From HGM04593 sp045588485 (GTDB lineage: Bacteria > Bacteroidota > Bacteroidia > Bacteroidales > Bacteroidaceae), in the NCBI GenBank assembly GCA_045588485.1, contig JAZNEI010000026.1:10389-74388 (forward strand): a stretch of DNA of 64,000 nt, in the 5' to 3' direction. The stretch's first letter is position 1. Each line of letters opens with the position of its first letter. The notes under the pieces were generated by a model. The model was not told the DNA's origin and made no database searches. It saw nothing but the letters and a program-made list of their open reading frames with translations. A program made the translations under genes and the position numbers. Positions 8,565 through 16,785 of this stretch are shown here, in pieces.

Positions 8565-10361
8565 TTATTGTTTGTTTGCACGCTTGCGCTCAAGCTCGTC
8601 GAGTATTATTTTGCGCATTCGCATTGATTTCGGCGTAACCTCGATGTATTCGTCCTCTTTGATATATTCGAGAGCCTCCTCGAGCGAGAAGATGATGGGC
8701 GGAACAATTCGTGCCTTGTCATCCGAACCGCTTGCTCGCATGTTTGTGAGTTTCTTGCTCTTGGTGACATTAATCACAAGGTCGTTGTCGTGTATGTGCT
8801 CGCCTACCACCTGTCCTGCATATACCTCCTCTTGAGGGCTTATAAAGAAGCGTCCGCGGTCTTGCAGCTTGTCTATGGCGTATGCAAATGCTGTGCCACT
8901 CTCCATTGCCACCATAGAACCATTGGTGCGACGCTCTATGTCACCCTTGTATGGCTGATACTCCTTGAAGCGGTGTGCCATTATTGCCTCTCCTGCCGAT
9001 GCTGTCAGTACATTTGTACGCAGTCCTATGATGCCTCGCGAGGGAATGTTGAACTCGATGTTCACACGGTCGGCCTGTGCCTCCATAGAGAGCATTTCAC
9101 CCTTACGACGTGTAACCATATCAATTATCTTACTTGAATAGTCACTTGGTACATTAATAGTAAGTTCTTCGATTGGTTCGTGTCGTACACCGTCAATCTC
9201 TTTGTATATTACCTGCGGCTGTCCCACCTGAAGCTCGTAACCCTCACGGCGCATTGTCTCAATAAGTACCGACAAATGGAGCACTCCTCGACCGTACACC
9301 GTCCAGGCATCCTCTTCGGGTGATTTGCTTACGCGCAGGGCAAGGTTTTTATCAAGCTCCTTGTCAAGACGGTCCTGTATGTGGCGCGAGGTAACGAATT
9401 TTCCCTCTTTGCCAAAGAAAGGCGAGTCATTGATAGTAAAAAGCATACTCATTGTAGGCTCGTCAATGGCTATTGTGGGCAGTGGCTCGGGATTCTCGAA
9501 GTCACATATTGTATCGCCAATCTCAAATGCCTCAAGTCCGACGATGGCGCATATATCGCCCGAACTGACAGCATCTATACGTTTGCGGCCAAGCCCCTCG
9601 AAAGTGTGAAGCTCCTTTATCTTAACCTTTGAACAGTTACCGTTACGGCCGTAAAGGGTTACGTTGGCACCCTCTTTCAGTGTGCCGCGATGCACACGAC
9701 CTATGGCTATACGTCCTGTGTAGGGCGAGTAGTCGAGCGATGTTATAAGCATCTGAGGGGTTCCCTCGAGCTGTTCAGGTGCGGGGATATATTCAAGGAT
9801 TGCGTCCAAAAGAGGGGTGATGTCCTCGGTCTGATTGCGCCAATCGGTACTCATCCAGTTGTTCTTGGCCGAGCCGAAGATTACAGGGAAATCGAGCTGC
9901 TCCTCATTGGCATCAAGCGAAAACATAAGGTCGAACACCATCTCGTGAACCTCGTCGGGGCGGCAGTTGGGCTTATCTACCTTGTTTACAACAACGATGG
10001 GCTTTAGTCCAATCTGCAATGCCTTTTGGAGTACAAAACGTGTCTGTGGCATAGGACCTTCGAAAGCATCTACAAGCAGCAGGCATCCGTCTGCCATATT
10101 AAGCACACGCTCTACCTCGCCGCCGAAGTCGCTGTGTCCCGGGGTGTCTATTATGTTAATCTTGGTATCTTTATACTGTATCGAGACATTCTTCGAGAGA
10201 ATGGTTATTCCGCGCTCGCGCTCAAGGTCGTTGTTGTCTAGTGTCAGTACGTCGTTGTTCTGCTCCTTCAGCAGATTGCCGGCGAGCATCATTTTATCTA
10301 CAAGTGTTGTCTTACCGTGGTCGACGTGCGCGATAATTGCAATGTTACGAATCTTCTGCAT
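8565..10361 (-). CDS. typA: Ribosome-associated translational GTPase TypA/BipA
   Basis: This 598-aa protein begins with a translation-factor GTPase domain (AHVDHGKTT P-loop near residue 11, DTPGHSDF, NKVDKPNC). EF-G-like domains II, III and V and the BipA-specific C-terminal domain follow. BipA binds the ribosome under stress or cold and helps 50S assembly. Length and motifs are canonical. The 5' region on the minus strand has a short hairpin (CCGTCGC/GCGACGG, 10435-10451) just after the proximal promoter, and an array of 85-bp promoter repeats upstream, so several transcription starts are likely. Confidence 0.96.
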   Translation of the reverse strand: MQKIRNIAIIAHVDHGKTTLVDKMMLAGNLLKEQNNDVLTLDNNDLERERGITILSKNVSIQYKDTKINIIDTPGHSDFGGEVERVLNMADGCLLLVDAFEGPMPQTRFVLQKALQIGLKPIVVVNKVDKPNCRPDEVHEMVFDLMFSLDANEEQLDFPVIFGSAKNNWMSTDWRNQTEDITPLLDAILEYIPAPEQLEGTPQMLITSLDYSPYTGRIAIGRVHRGTLKEGANVTLYGRNGNCSKVKIKELHTFEGLGRKRIDAVSSGDICAIVGLEAFEIGDTICDFENPEPLPTIAIDEPTMSMLFTINDSPFFGKEGKFVTSRHIQDRLDKELDKNLALRVSKSPEEDAWTVYGRGVLHLSVLIETMRREGYELQVGQPQVIYKEIDGVRHEPIEELTINVPSDYSSKIIDMVTRRKGEMLSMEAQADRVNIEFNIPSRGIIGLRTNVLTASAGEAIMAHRFKEYQPYKGDIERRTNGSMVAMESGTAFAYAIDKLQDRGRFFISPQEEVYAGQVVGEHIHDNDLVINVTKSKKLTNMRASGSDDKARIVPPIIFSLEEALEYIKEDEYIEVTPKSMRMRKIILDELERKRANKQ

Positions 10362-10434
10362 ATATTTATTGTCTATCTTATTTCAGTGATGTTACGCAAC
10401 AGATACTTACGTAAGAATACTTACCCGTTTGGCT

Positions 10435-10451
10435 CCGTCGCTTTGCGACGG
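10435..10451 (-). promoter_or_regulatory. Hairpin near the 5' end of the typA leader
   Basis: CCGTCGC TTT GCGACGG is a perfect 7-bp stem with a three-base loop. It lies directly downstream of the proximal -7 box, so it would be at or near the 5' end of the typA transcript. Such 5' stems can protect mRNA. The role here is inferred. Confidence 0.4.
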
Positions 10452-10459
10452 CAAAGATA
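10452..10459 (-). promoter_or_regulatory. Proximal typA promoter -7 box
   Basis: TATCTTTG on the minus strand matches TAnnTTTG. It follows the repeat core by five bases, as at the other two repeat loci. A TTG within the repeat palindrome, about 22 nt upstream, is the candidate -33 element. Confidence 0.6.
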
Positions 10460-10470
10460 ATAAGAAACGA

Positions 10471-10703
10471 GCGAGAAATATCAAGCTTGCTTGAATATTT
10501 TTCACAGCGAGTGCCGACTATGTTCGAGGTTTACCTCAAAGATACAAATAAAAATGCGAGAAATATCAAGCTTGCTTGAATATTTTTCACAGCAAGTGCC
10601 GACTATGTTCGAGGTTTACCTCAAAGATAGTAATAAAAATGCGGGAAATATCAAGCTTGCTTGAATATTTTTCACAGCGAGTGCCGACTATGTTCGAGGT
10701 TTT
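10471..10703 (-). repeat. Tandem array of three promoter-bearing repeat units upstream of typA
   Basis: Two 85-bp units (10471-10555, 10556-10640) and the core of a third (10641-10703) are nearly identical. Each core has the imperfect palindrome TCAAGCTTGCTTGA (10481, 10566, 10651), flanked by an AATATTTTTCACAGCGAGTG stretch. Read on the minus strand, each core is followed by TATCTTTG (10452, 10537 and 10622), exactly 85 bp apart. The two distal boxes are followed by a GAGGTTTACCTC palindrome at 10526 and 10611. The related array at 57913-58083 and the single copy at 31641-31703 have the same orientation relative to the downstream gene. Confidence 0.85.
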
Positions 10704-10779
10704 TGTTCTAAAACCTGTAAAAAGGTGCTACGTATGCTTTTTGATTCTTTATGCAGAATGTAGTTGCGTCTGTTGTCGG

Positions 10780-11973
10780 TTATTCAGAAACTGTGTTCTT
10801 ATTCTTCTTCTTATTATTATTTTTGCTCTCTCTCTTTATAAGTTTGATGATGAATTTTGTCGCTTTCTCTCCAATTACATGGCTACCCGAAGCTATTACT
10901 GCGGGTACAGCGATAACTGCATTCTTCATCGCTTCGCGTTTTATTGATCGCTTGTTCTTGATGCCATTGAACGCTTCTGCTCCTTGTTGTAAATAGGCTT
11001 TTGTTATGTATCCTATGCGCAGAGTCATCAATGCATTCAATGTTCCCTCTATAACGGAGCCTACAACTACACCGGGAATCTTTATACGTCTTAGAATAGT
11101 GTATATCGAAAATCCTTCGCTGTCGCTTGCCTGTTCTCCTAAATCAATGTCGTCAGTGTCAGTGACATCGGTAATGCTGTCTGCGTCAATTTCGGCATTG
11201 GCGCTCTCTTCAATCTCAATGCCCGATTCAAGTGTGCTTCTAGCTATATCTTCCGAGTCGGCAGCTTCGTTGAATTCGCCGAAATCGAATGGGGCGATAC
11301 TGCTTGTTGTACTAAGCGCTTCGGAAAGACAATATGTAATCAATGATGTAGAAAGTATATTGACATACATATTAAACATCTGACGGTCGTTGGGTCGGAA
11401 TCCCGATGCAAGGATAATATCCTCAATCATTTTGTAGTTCATATACATGACACTTAGACTGTCGAACTTGTTATTCTGTGAAATTGCAGTAATCATAAAT
11501 ACACTTTTCGCCCACTCTTTAATGCGGTTATTTATACCTATTACTCCCAAAGTCTCGTCTCCATTGAATCTTATTTTTAGCTCTTCGTCGACTATGGCGT
11601 GCATTGCCTTTGCATTGCATATACATTTCGAGATATTTGTTTTGAATGTCTCAATGTGCCTCCTTCTTTTCTCCTTGTTGGGAATATAGTCCGAGTTGGA
11701 GGCTAACTTATTGGCAAACTTCATTAGTGTGTTTGTGTCGTCTATGTCATTAATGTTAAGAGCAGGGAACTGTGGTGCCTTGTGTACTCTTATTATAGGC
11801 AGTATTATAAAAACAAATAACAGAGATGCAAGCAGTAGGTAGAAGCAGTGTTCGCTATATCTCCAATTTGTTACTTGTGCCAATTTTTCTCCAACGGTAA
11901 TAACGTCTCCCGTTATCATCAATGCTATGATGATAAGGAATGTCGCTACTATTATAATCAAATTCCTTTTCAT
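10780..11973 (-). CDS. YcjF/DUF697-like membrane protein in a dynamin operon
   Basis: This 397-aa protein has two N-terminal transmembrane helices (about 5-22 and 43-62), a central helical domain, and an acidic linker rich in Asp/Glu (about 230-285). The C-terminal hydrophobic region carries an NALMTLRIGYITKAYL segment, reminiscent of the DUF697 (YcjF) family that partners GTPases, and it ends in a Lys/Asn-rich tail. The ATG overlaps the stop of the GTPase gene by 4 nt (ATGA), so the two are translationally coupled and probably act together at the membrane. The family call is tentative. Base composition is more AT-rich than in the flanking core genes. Confidence 0.6.
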   Translation of the reverse strand: MKRNLIIIVATFLIIIALMITGDVITVGEKLAQVTNWRYSEHCFYLLLASLLFVFIILPIIRVHKAPQFPALNINDIDDTNTLMKFANKLASNSDYIPNKEKRRRHIETFKTNISKCICNAKAMHAIVDEELKIRFNGDETLGVIGINNRIKEWAKSVFMITAISQNNKFDSLSVMYMNYKMIEDIILASGFRPNDRQMFNMYVNILSTSLITYCLSEALSTTSSIAPFDFGEFNEAADSEDIARSTLESGIEIEESANAEIDADSITDVTDTDDIDLGEQASDSEGFSIYTILRRIKIPGVVVGSVIEGTLNALMTLRIGYITKAYLQQGAEAFNGIKNKRSIKREAMKNAVIAVPAVIASGSHVIGEKATKFIIKLIKRESKNNNKKKNKNTVSE

Positions 11974-13919
11974 ACTTTTATTTTAATTTCTTTAATCTTA
12001 TTCAATAAACAATTAAGTTTGTCTGTCAGATTGACATATTCATTTTTATCTTCGGGAATTATACTGTCAAGTGCGCACCTCATGACGCTTTCCTTAATCT
12101 CTTTTATATGTGACTTGTACTCCTCAACTATGTCATTAATCTGATTGTTTATTAGAGTTTCTACCTGTGGTAATACTATGTCATCAATAGTACTATTGGT
12201 TGTTGTCGGGTTGTTGCTTCCTAAAAGATTAACTTTTATGCTATCGAAGTACTTCTTAAAATTCTCAAGCCTGTGTCCAAACCAATACTCAATGGGGTTG
12301 GTAAAAGGTTTTGGAATTGGTGGTATTCTATTCTGTACTATTAGTCTAATATCTATGTAACCCGATAAAGATATCGTTTGTATTTCGGATAAAGTTATCT
12401 TATCTTTAGTCGTAATATCGAAGCTTAATTTGTTATCTACTGCTGCTTTCTCAATACTAAGTATTCTGCCTAAATAGCGCTGGAATAGAGCATCTGATAT
12501 TTTGTCTATATTTATTATTTTATTTAAACAATTAGTTAATTGTGTTTCGCAGTAGTTTATAAAATTATTTACAATTGCTTTCGCGTCGTTATTATTCGTG
12601 GCAATATTTTCCGGTAACCCTCCTACTATTGTGTCGATAGCTCTTTGGATGCAGTTTTTTATATCTGTTGTCAATATGTTATCGGGAAAGTGAAATTCTA
12701 TGCCAAATGCATCGGTGACATTTAGGCTGTTGAATATTTCCTCAATTCTCTGGTATTCAGTAATCTTCTGTTTGCGCTCATTAATCTCGGTCTCAATAAG
12801 TCTCTCTAACTTATCTTTCTGTTGTTTTGTTCTGTTTATGCAATTTGTCAGTTGTATGGCATCATGGTGGGTTATTACTCTCTCATAGAGCTCCTGTTCC
12901 ATAGTGCTGTATTTCTCTGCCTCGGGTTGCAGAATCTCCATTTTATCGGCATACTTTGGCCTTCCATTATTTTCTGTGGCTCGTGCATCTTTAACTTTTC
13001 CCAGGTTGATGCAGAAGCAGTGTTCCTCCTTAATGTTAAATCCAAGGTTCCTAATTTCTCTAATTGCAAACTCCTTTTGTGTAGTGTTGTTAGATTCCTT
13101 CTCTTCCTCGCTATGCCAGTGTGCAGCCTCGAAAAAGTTGTGGACAAGACACACTGGTACATCTCCGTTATTCTCTTTTAGGATTTTCAGGAACTCTGCA
13201 GAAACTTTGGAAATAGCCGAATTAGAACTCTGCACAAAGATTAGAAGATCGGCGCGTTGTGCAATGGTTTCGTATACAGGGTCGTCTAGATTTGCATATT
13301 TTCCATCGAAACCAGGCATATCCATAATAAATACATTATTCTGCAGCAACTGTCCGCCGGGTGTTGTGATGACTGTCACAAGAGTGTCGGCATTAAGAGC
13401 TTCTGTAAGTCCAAGTTCAACTTTTTTCTTAATGTTTTCTTTGTTCAGCGGTACACTATCGATGTTTAGTCCCGATAGTGCGTCAACTGTTTCCATACCT
13501 CGGATATAGTCTATAATAGCATCAATATATTCTACCTTATTCTGTTGATTCTCGGTTGTGTAAGAGGTAATACTCGTGTCTTCTCCCTCTACGAGCTTAG
13601 ATATAATAGAAGGACGTACCGTACACTCAAGAAAATGGGTCGGACTTACATATTCATTTGCAATTAAATTTACCAAAGTGGATTTTCCCGACTTAACAGG
13701 GCCTACAACAAGCACAATGAAGGTGTTGTTTTCGAATTCCATTGCTCTGTTTCGCACCTTCCTGAATTGTTTCTCAATGTCGGGTAGTGCCTTAAGAGTA
13801 CCGTTGTATTCTTTGTCAATATCTTTGATGCTGCCTAAAATATTAGTGCACGTGTTGGTTAGAACTTCAATATTAGCTTCCGGCATAAGTGTTTTATTTG
13901 TAATAGTTATTATTGTCAA
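11970..13919 (-). CDS. Dynamin-like large GTPase
   Basis: This 649-aa protein has the dynamin-type G1 loop GPVKSGKST (residues 73-81), a G2 threonine region around 99, and G3 DMPG (200-203). The G4 position reads LVHNFFEA instead of the usual (T/N)KxD. Long helical segments follow (about 340-440 and 580-649), as in bacterial dynamin-like proteins that bind and remodel membranes. No transmembrane segment is obvious, but the next gene supplies one. The start may be the ATG at 13919 or an internal ATG at 13886 (MPEANIEVL); neither has a Shine-Dalgarno. It is distinct from ordinary Era/EngB GTPases because of its size and helical stalk. Confidence 0.85.
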   Translation of the reverse strand: MTIITITNKTLMPEANIEVLTNTCTNILGSIKDIDKEYNGTLKALPDIEKQFRKVRNRAMEFENNTFIVLVVGPVKSGKSTLVNLIANEYVSPTHFLECTVRPSIISKLVEGEDTSITSYTTENQQNKVEYIDAIIDYIRGMETVDALSGLNIDSVPLNKENIKKKVELGLTEALNADTLVTVITTPGGQLLQNNVFIMDMPGFDGKYANLDDPVYETIAQRADLLIFVQSSNSAISKVSAEFLKILKENNGDVPVCLVHNFFEAAHWHSEEEKESNNTTQKEFAIREIRNLGFNIKEEHCFCINLGKVKDARATENNGRPKYADKMEILQPEAEKYSTMEQELYERVITHHDAIQLTNCINRTKQQKDKLERLIETEINERKQKITEYQRIEEIFNSLNVTDAFGIEFHFPDNILTTDIKNCIQRAIDTIVGGLPENIATNNNDAKAIVNNFINYCETQLTNCLNKIINIDKISDALFQRYLGRILSIEKAAVDNKLSFDITTKDKITLSEIQTISLSGYIDIRLIVQNRIPPIPKPFTNPIEYWFGHRLENFKKYFDSIKVNLLGSNNPTTTNSTIDDIVLPQVETLINNQINDIVEEYKSHIKEIKESVMRCALDSIIPEDKNEYVNLTDKLNCLLNKIKEIKIKV

Positions 13920-13927
13920 TCAATTTA

Positions 13928-14077
13928 TTAATCAATGGTTACTTTAAAGTAGCGTTGCAGTGCGTAGCCAACAAGACCTAACGGTATGCCTGCTATTGCC
14001 ATGGTTCCGTCGATACACAGTATTATTGCAGCTATGTAGAAACAAATTACGATTGTCTTTTTAAGAAATGTACTCAT
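13928..14077 (-). CDS. 49-aa membrane peptide at the head of the dynamin operon
   Basis: Translation from the ATG at 14077 gives 49 residues: a short basic start (MSTFLKK), a hydrophobic helix (about 8-22), a short turn containing DG, a second hydrophobic stretch (about 26-38), and a basic end (QRYFK). The frame stops at 13928, 8 nt before the first ATG of the GTPase gene, and a good -7 box lies 52 nt upstream. This suggests a real first cistron encoding a helical hairpin membrane peptide. I recognise no family. The alternative is a non-coding leader of the GTPase mRNA. Confidence 0.6.
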   Translation of the reverse strand: MSTFLKKTIVICFYIAAIILCIDGTMAIAGIPLGLVGYALQRYFKVTID

Positions 14078-14128
14078 GGCAATTGTTTTGGTTCACTATT
14101 AAGAGAGTGATATACTTGGACTAGGTTT

Positions 14129-14136
14129 CAAAAATA
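14129..14136 (-). promoter_or_regulatory. Promoter -7 box of the dynamin operon
   Basis: TATTTTTG on the minus strand fits TAnnTTTG and lies 52 nt before the 49-aa peptide gene. The -33 element is not clear. Confidence 0.45.
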
Positions 14137-14297
14137 GTGAATAGAAGTAAAGTTATTACTCATCTATTGTTAAATAATGTTAAATATGCGTGATTGTATG
14201 TACATTTTTTTAATGCTTTAAATCTAAACACAGACCTTTATATTTCTTTGTATATTTCCTATGTTAAAAATTGTATTGAATAAATATTCTCAAACAG

Positions 14298-14328
14298 TTT
14301 GCCATTCCAAAAAATAGCGCTATCTTTG
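14298..14328 (+). promoter_or_regulatory. rpsO promoter
   Basis: TTTG at 14298-14301 and TATCTTTG at 14321-14328 are separated by 19 nt. This is an essentially consensus Bacteroidota promoter, and the 5' leader to rpsO is about 40 nt. Confidence 0.75.
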
Positions 14329-14371
14329 CAGCCGCTAAAGCAAAATATTTAATAACTTAAAACACAAATCT

Positions 14372-14641
14372 ATGTATTTGGATTCAGCTAAAAAGCAAGA
14401 GATCTTTGGTACATACGGAACGTCTAACACTGATACTGGTTCTGCAGAGAGCCAGATTGCTTTGTTCTCATACCGTATCGCCCATTTGACGGAACACCTC
14501 AAGGCTAACCGTAAAGATTATAGCACACAGAGAGCCTTGACAACACTCGTAGGTAAGCGTCGTTCGCTTCTTAACTATCTTAAGGATCGTGACATCGAGC
14601 GCTACCGTGCTATCGTAGCTAAGCTTGGTCTTCGCCGATAA
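14372..14641 (+). CDS. rpsO: 30S ribosomal protein S15
   Basis: This 89-aa protein has the S15 length and signatures: TGSAESQIALFSYRI in the first helix region, the HLKANRKD turn, and the RRSLLNYLKDRD C-terminal segment. S15 binds the 16S rRNA central domain early in 30S assembly. It has its own promoter (14298-14328) and an ideal intrinsic terminator (14662-14692), so it is a single-gene transcription unit. Confidence 0.98.
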   Translation: MYLDSAKKQEIFGTYGTSNTDTGSAESQIALFSYRIAHLTEHLKANRKDYSTQRALTTLVGKRRSLLNYLKDRDIERYRAIVAKLGLRR

Positions 14642-14661
14642 GCAAGTGTTTGTTAAAACAC

Positions 14662-14692
14662 AAAGAGCAACCGCAAGGTTGCTCTTTTTTTG
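14662..14692 (+). terminator. Intrinsic terminator of rpsO
   Basis: AAAGAGCAACC and GGTTGCTCTTT form a perfect 11-bp stem closed by a GCAA tetraloop. It is followed by a run of T residues. Confidence 0.9.
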
Positions 14693-14792
14693 TTCTATTT
14701 TCTCGTTGTAAGATAGATTATTTTTGTTCAGCAGCAAAAAGGTGTGTTCAGAATAATTCTATTTATTACGCGCTCGGAATATTTTACAGCCG

Positions 14793-16634
14793 TTATTTAT
14801 CTAATGCGGCCTTTATCACAGGCAGAATCTTGTCGTGGTCGCGCAGGTCGTTACGCAGGGCAAATGTTCCGTCTCTCTGTACCAATACATACGATGGAAT
14901 ACCGTCAATGTCGAATAGCTTATCGACGAGGTAACGCCATTGAGCATCGTTGACTCTATAGTGAACACCCTTTATCTCTGCAATAAGGTCGTTGTATTGC
15001 TCTATGGGTGATGTCTCGTTGGCAATATAGACCCATACAATATCATCGGTGGCTAATGGTCCCGACTCTTTCATCGGTTTTATCTCTTTAAGCGCCATAC
15101 GACAAGGGCCGCACCACGTGTTCCAAAAGTCAACGACCACTACTTTACCTTTGTGTGGTGCTATGATAGATTGGAAAAGTGCCTCGGGTGCAATATCTTC
15201 TACATTCAGAAGGTTCTTGCTGCTCTCTTCTATTGCTTTTAAAGTGTGCTGCATTATATCCTCGCACATTGCTGCGTAGAATGGATTATCCATTGAGTGC
15301 ATACGTTGCAGTGCGCTATCGCTGAGTGTGCCTTTATATGCCTCTTTAATTGCATCGCTCACAAAAAACAGCTCTTGTAACACCTTGTTATTCTTCACCG
15401 ATTCCAACTCGCGAGGTGTTATTTTAATCAAGTAGTTGCTTGTTTCGCAAAGGAGGAGCCATGGGTTGTCGGTATCTATGAGGGATATCACTTTTTCGTA
15501 GTGCTCAGGAAAGATGGGGTGTTTGTCGAGGTCGAAGGTATCCCCGGGCTGCCTTTCGGTCCATCTGCGCCAATCTTGCTTCATATACAATAGGTTATAT
15601 ATGCATGACGATGCTTTGACTTGCTCTTTTATAAATTGGTGATGGGGCTGAGCGTCGACGAAGCTGCATAGTGCCTTGTGCTTGCTCACTACGTGATTGA
15701 CATACTCCTCGGCTGTAATATCGTAGCGCAGACCATTGGAAAAATCGACAGAATCGGGAAAATTCCACTCTACCGGCGGCATATTATTCATTGCATCGTA
15801 ACGACTGCCGCTTGTCCAACACGGCTTTATCAATGGAAATTCTCTTGAAATATCTTCGTAGTTGTATCTTCTATTATTATTTATCGAGGCCAAATTGATA
15901 TACAGCTCAATGTTGTCACCGGGAGCTACAAGGAAATTACCGTATCCTTTGCCGTCAATAACGGGAAAAGCATATCCTGTACCATACTGACGGAAGGTGG
16001 CCGTGCCTTTTCCTTTTTTCTTGTCGAATTTTACGTCTACGCTCTTCTGCTCTTCGAACAGGGAGTTTACAGGTATAACCATATTATCTACAATCCCTTC
16101 GCGGTACCCCAATATATTCACATTAATGGTAACATCGCCAAATTCGTTGGCAAAGCGAGGCTCTTTGTCGGTGTCGGGTCTGTTCTTCAGTCTGTCGGGT
16201 AGTTCTTCGGGTTTATTGCCGTCTCTTTTCCCTGTAAGGTCGATGTCATATATCTTCCAATCGCTGCTTCCTATGCCCTCGATGTAGTCGAACGAGGTAC
16301 ACTCTTTAGGTAACGGTTCGAATAGCAGAGTGAAGCAGGTGTCGCCATCCTCGCGAATTGTTATCTCTTTGCCAATCTCTATGCTGCTTTCTACAAGATT
16401 GTGTTCTTTGCCATTTGCAATCAATTTCGTCTCGGGTTTTACGCTTGTTAAATTACTGCGTTCGGCAAATGCTCGTAATGTTATTAAGTGTCCGCTGTCT
16501 GTTCTCTCCACGCTTTCTATAACTATATTGCCGGTATTTGACGCTCCAACCAATGGGAACTCAACTTTTTGAGGGGGTTCGTTGCAGGAGCAAATCAAGC
16601 ATAATGCGGTGGTGAGGATTGTGGCTTTTTTCAT
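14793..16634 (-). CDS. TlpA-like thioredoxin-domain lipoprotein
   Basis: This 613-aa protein has a signal peptide with a cysteine at about 17 (CSCNEP), probably lipidated. A long N-terminal region includes beta-rich domains (about 25-260) and a helical part. The C-terminal thioredoxin fold carries the redox motif WCGPC with Cys508 and Cys511. TlpA-like proteins of Bacteroidota face the periplasm and are thought to reduce or isomerise disulfides in partner proteins. Unlike the related lipoprotein at 7382-8551, its active site is intact. It is an isolated gene, converging with rpsO and downstream of the korB terminator. The substrate is unknown. Confidence 0.85.
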   Translation of the reverse strand: MKKATILTTALCLICSCNEPPQKVEFPLVGASNTGNIVIESVERTDSGHLITLRAFAERSNLTSVKPETKLIANGKEHNLVESSIEIGKEITIREDGDTCFTLLFEPLPKECTSFDYIEGIGSSDWKIYDIDLTGKRDGNKPEELPDRLKNRPDTDKEPRFANEFGDVTINVNILGYREGIVDNMVIPVNSLFEEQKSVDVKFDKKKGKGTATFRQYGTGYAFPVIDGKGYGNFLVAPGDNIELYINLASINNNRRYNYEDISREFPLIKPCWTSGSRYDAMNNMPPVEWNFPDSVDFSNGLRYDITAEEYVNHVVSKHKALCSFVDAQPHHQFIKEQVKASSCIYNLLYMKQDWRRWTERQPGDTFDLDKHPIFPEHYEKVISLIDTDNPWLLLCETSNYLIKITPRELESVKNNKVLQELFFVSDAIKEAYKGTLSDSALQRMHSMDNPFYAAMCEDIMQHTLKAIEESSKNLLNVEDIAPEALFQSIIAPHKGKVVVVDFWNTWCGPCRMALKEIKPMKESGPLATDDIVWVYIANETSPIEQYNDLIAEIKGVHYRVNDAQWRYLVDKLFDIDGIPSYVLVQRDGTFALRNDLRDHDKILPVIKAALDK

Positions 16635-16737
16635 AATTAGGTGTCGGCTTTGCTTGTTAATATATTATAAAGACGAAGAAACAGTGCTATTGTGGCAAAT
16701 TTTAACAGCTTTTAGCAAAATTGCTGCAAAAGAAAAA

Positions 16738-16765
16738 GTTGTCGCCCACAATATTGGGCGACAAC
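16738..16765 (-). terminator. Intrinsic terminator of korAB
   Basis: GTTGTCGCCCA and TGGGCGACAAC form a perfect 11-bp stem with a 6-nt loop. On the minus strand it is followed by a T-run. It lies 20 nt beyond the korB stop. Confidence 0.85.
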
Positions 16766-16785
16766 CTAATATTAAAATGATTTTT

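Noticed and set aside
10471..10703. CRISPR-like array (regular repeats of similar length)
   Set aside because: The spacers between the cores are themselves repeats of each other, the period includes a promoter box, and no cas gene is in the window. It is a tandem repeat.
14468..14737. 89-codon minus-strand frame across the rpsO 3' end and its terminator
   Set aside because: It is antisense to rpsO and reads through an ideal intrinsic terminator; no family resemblance.
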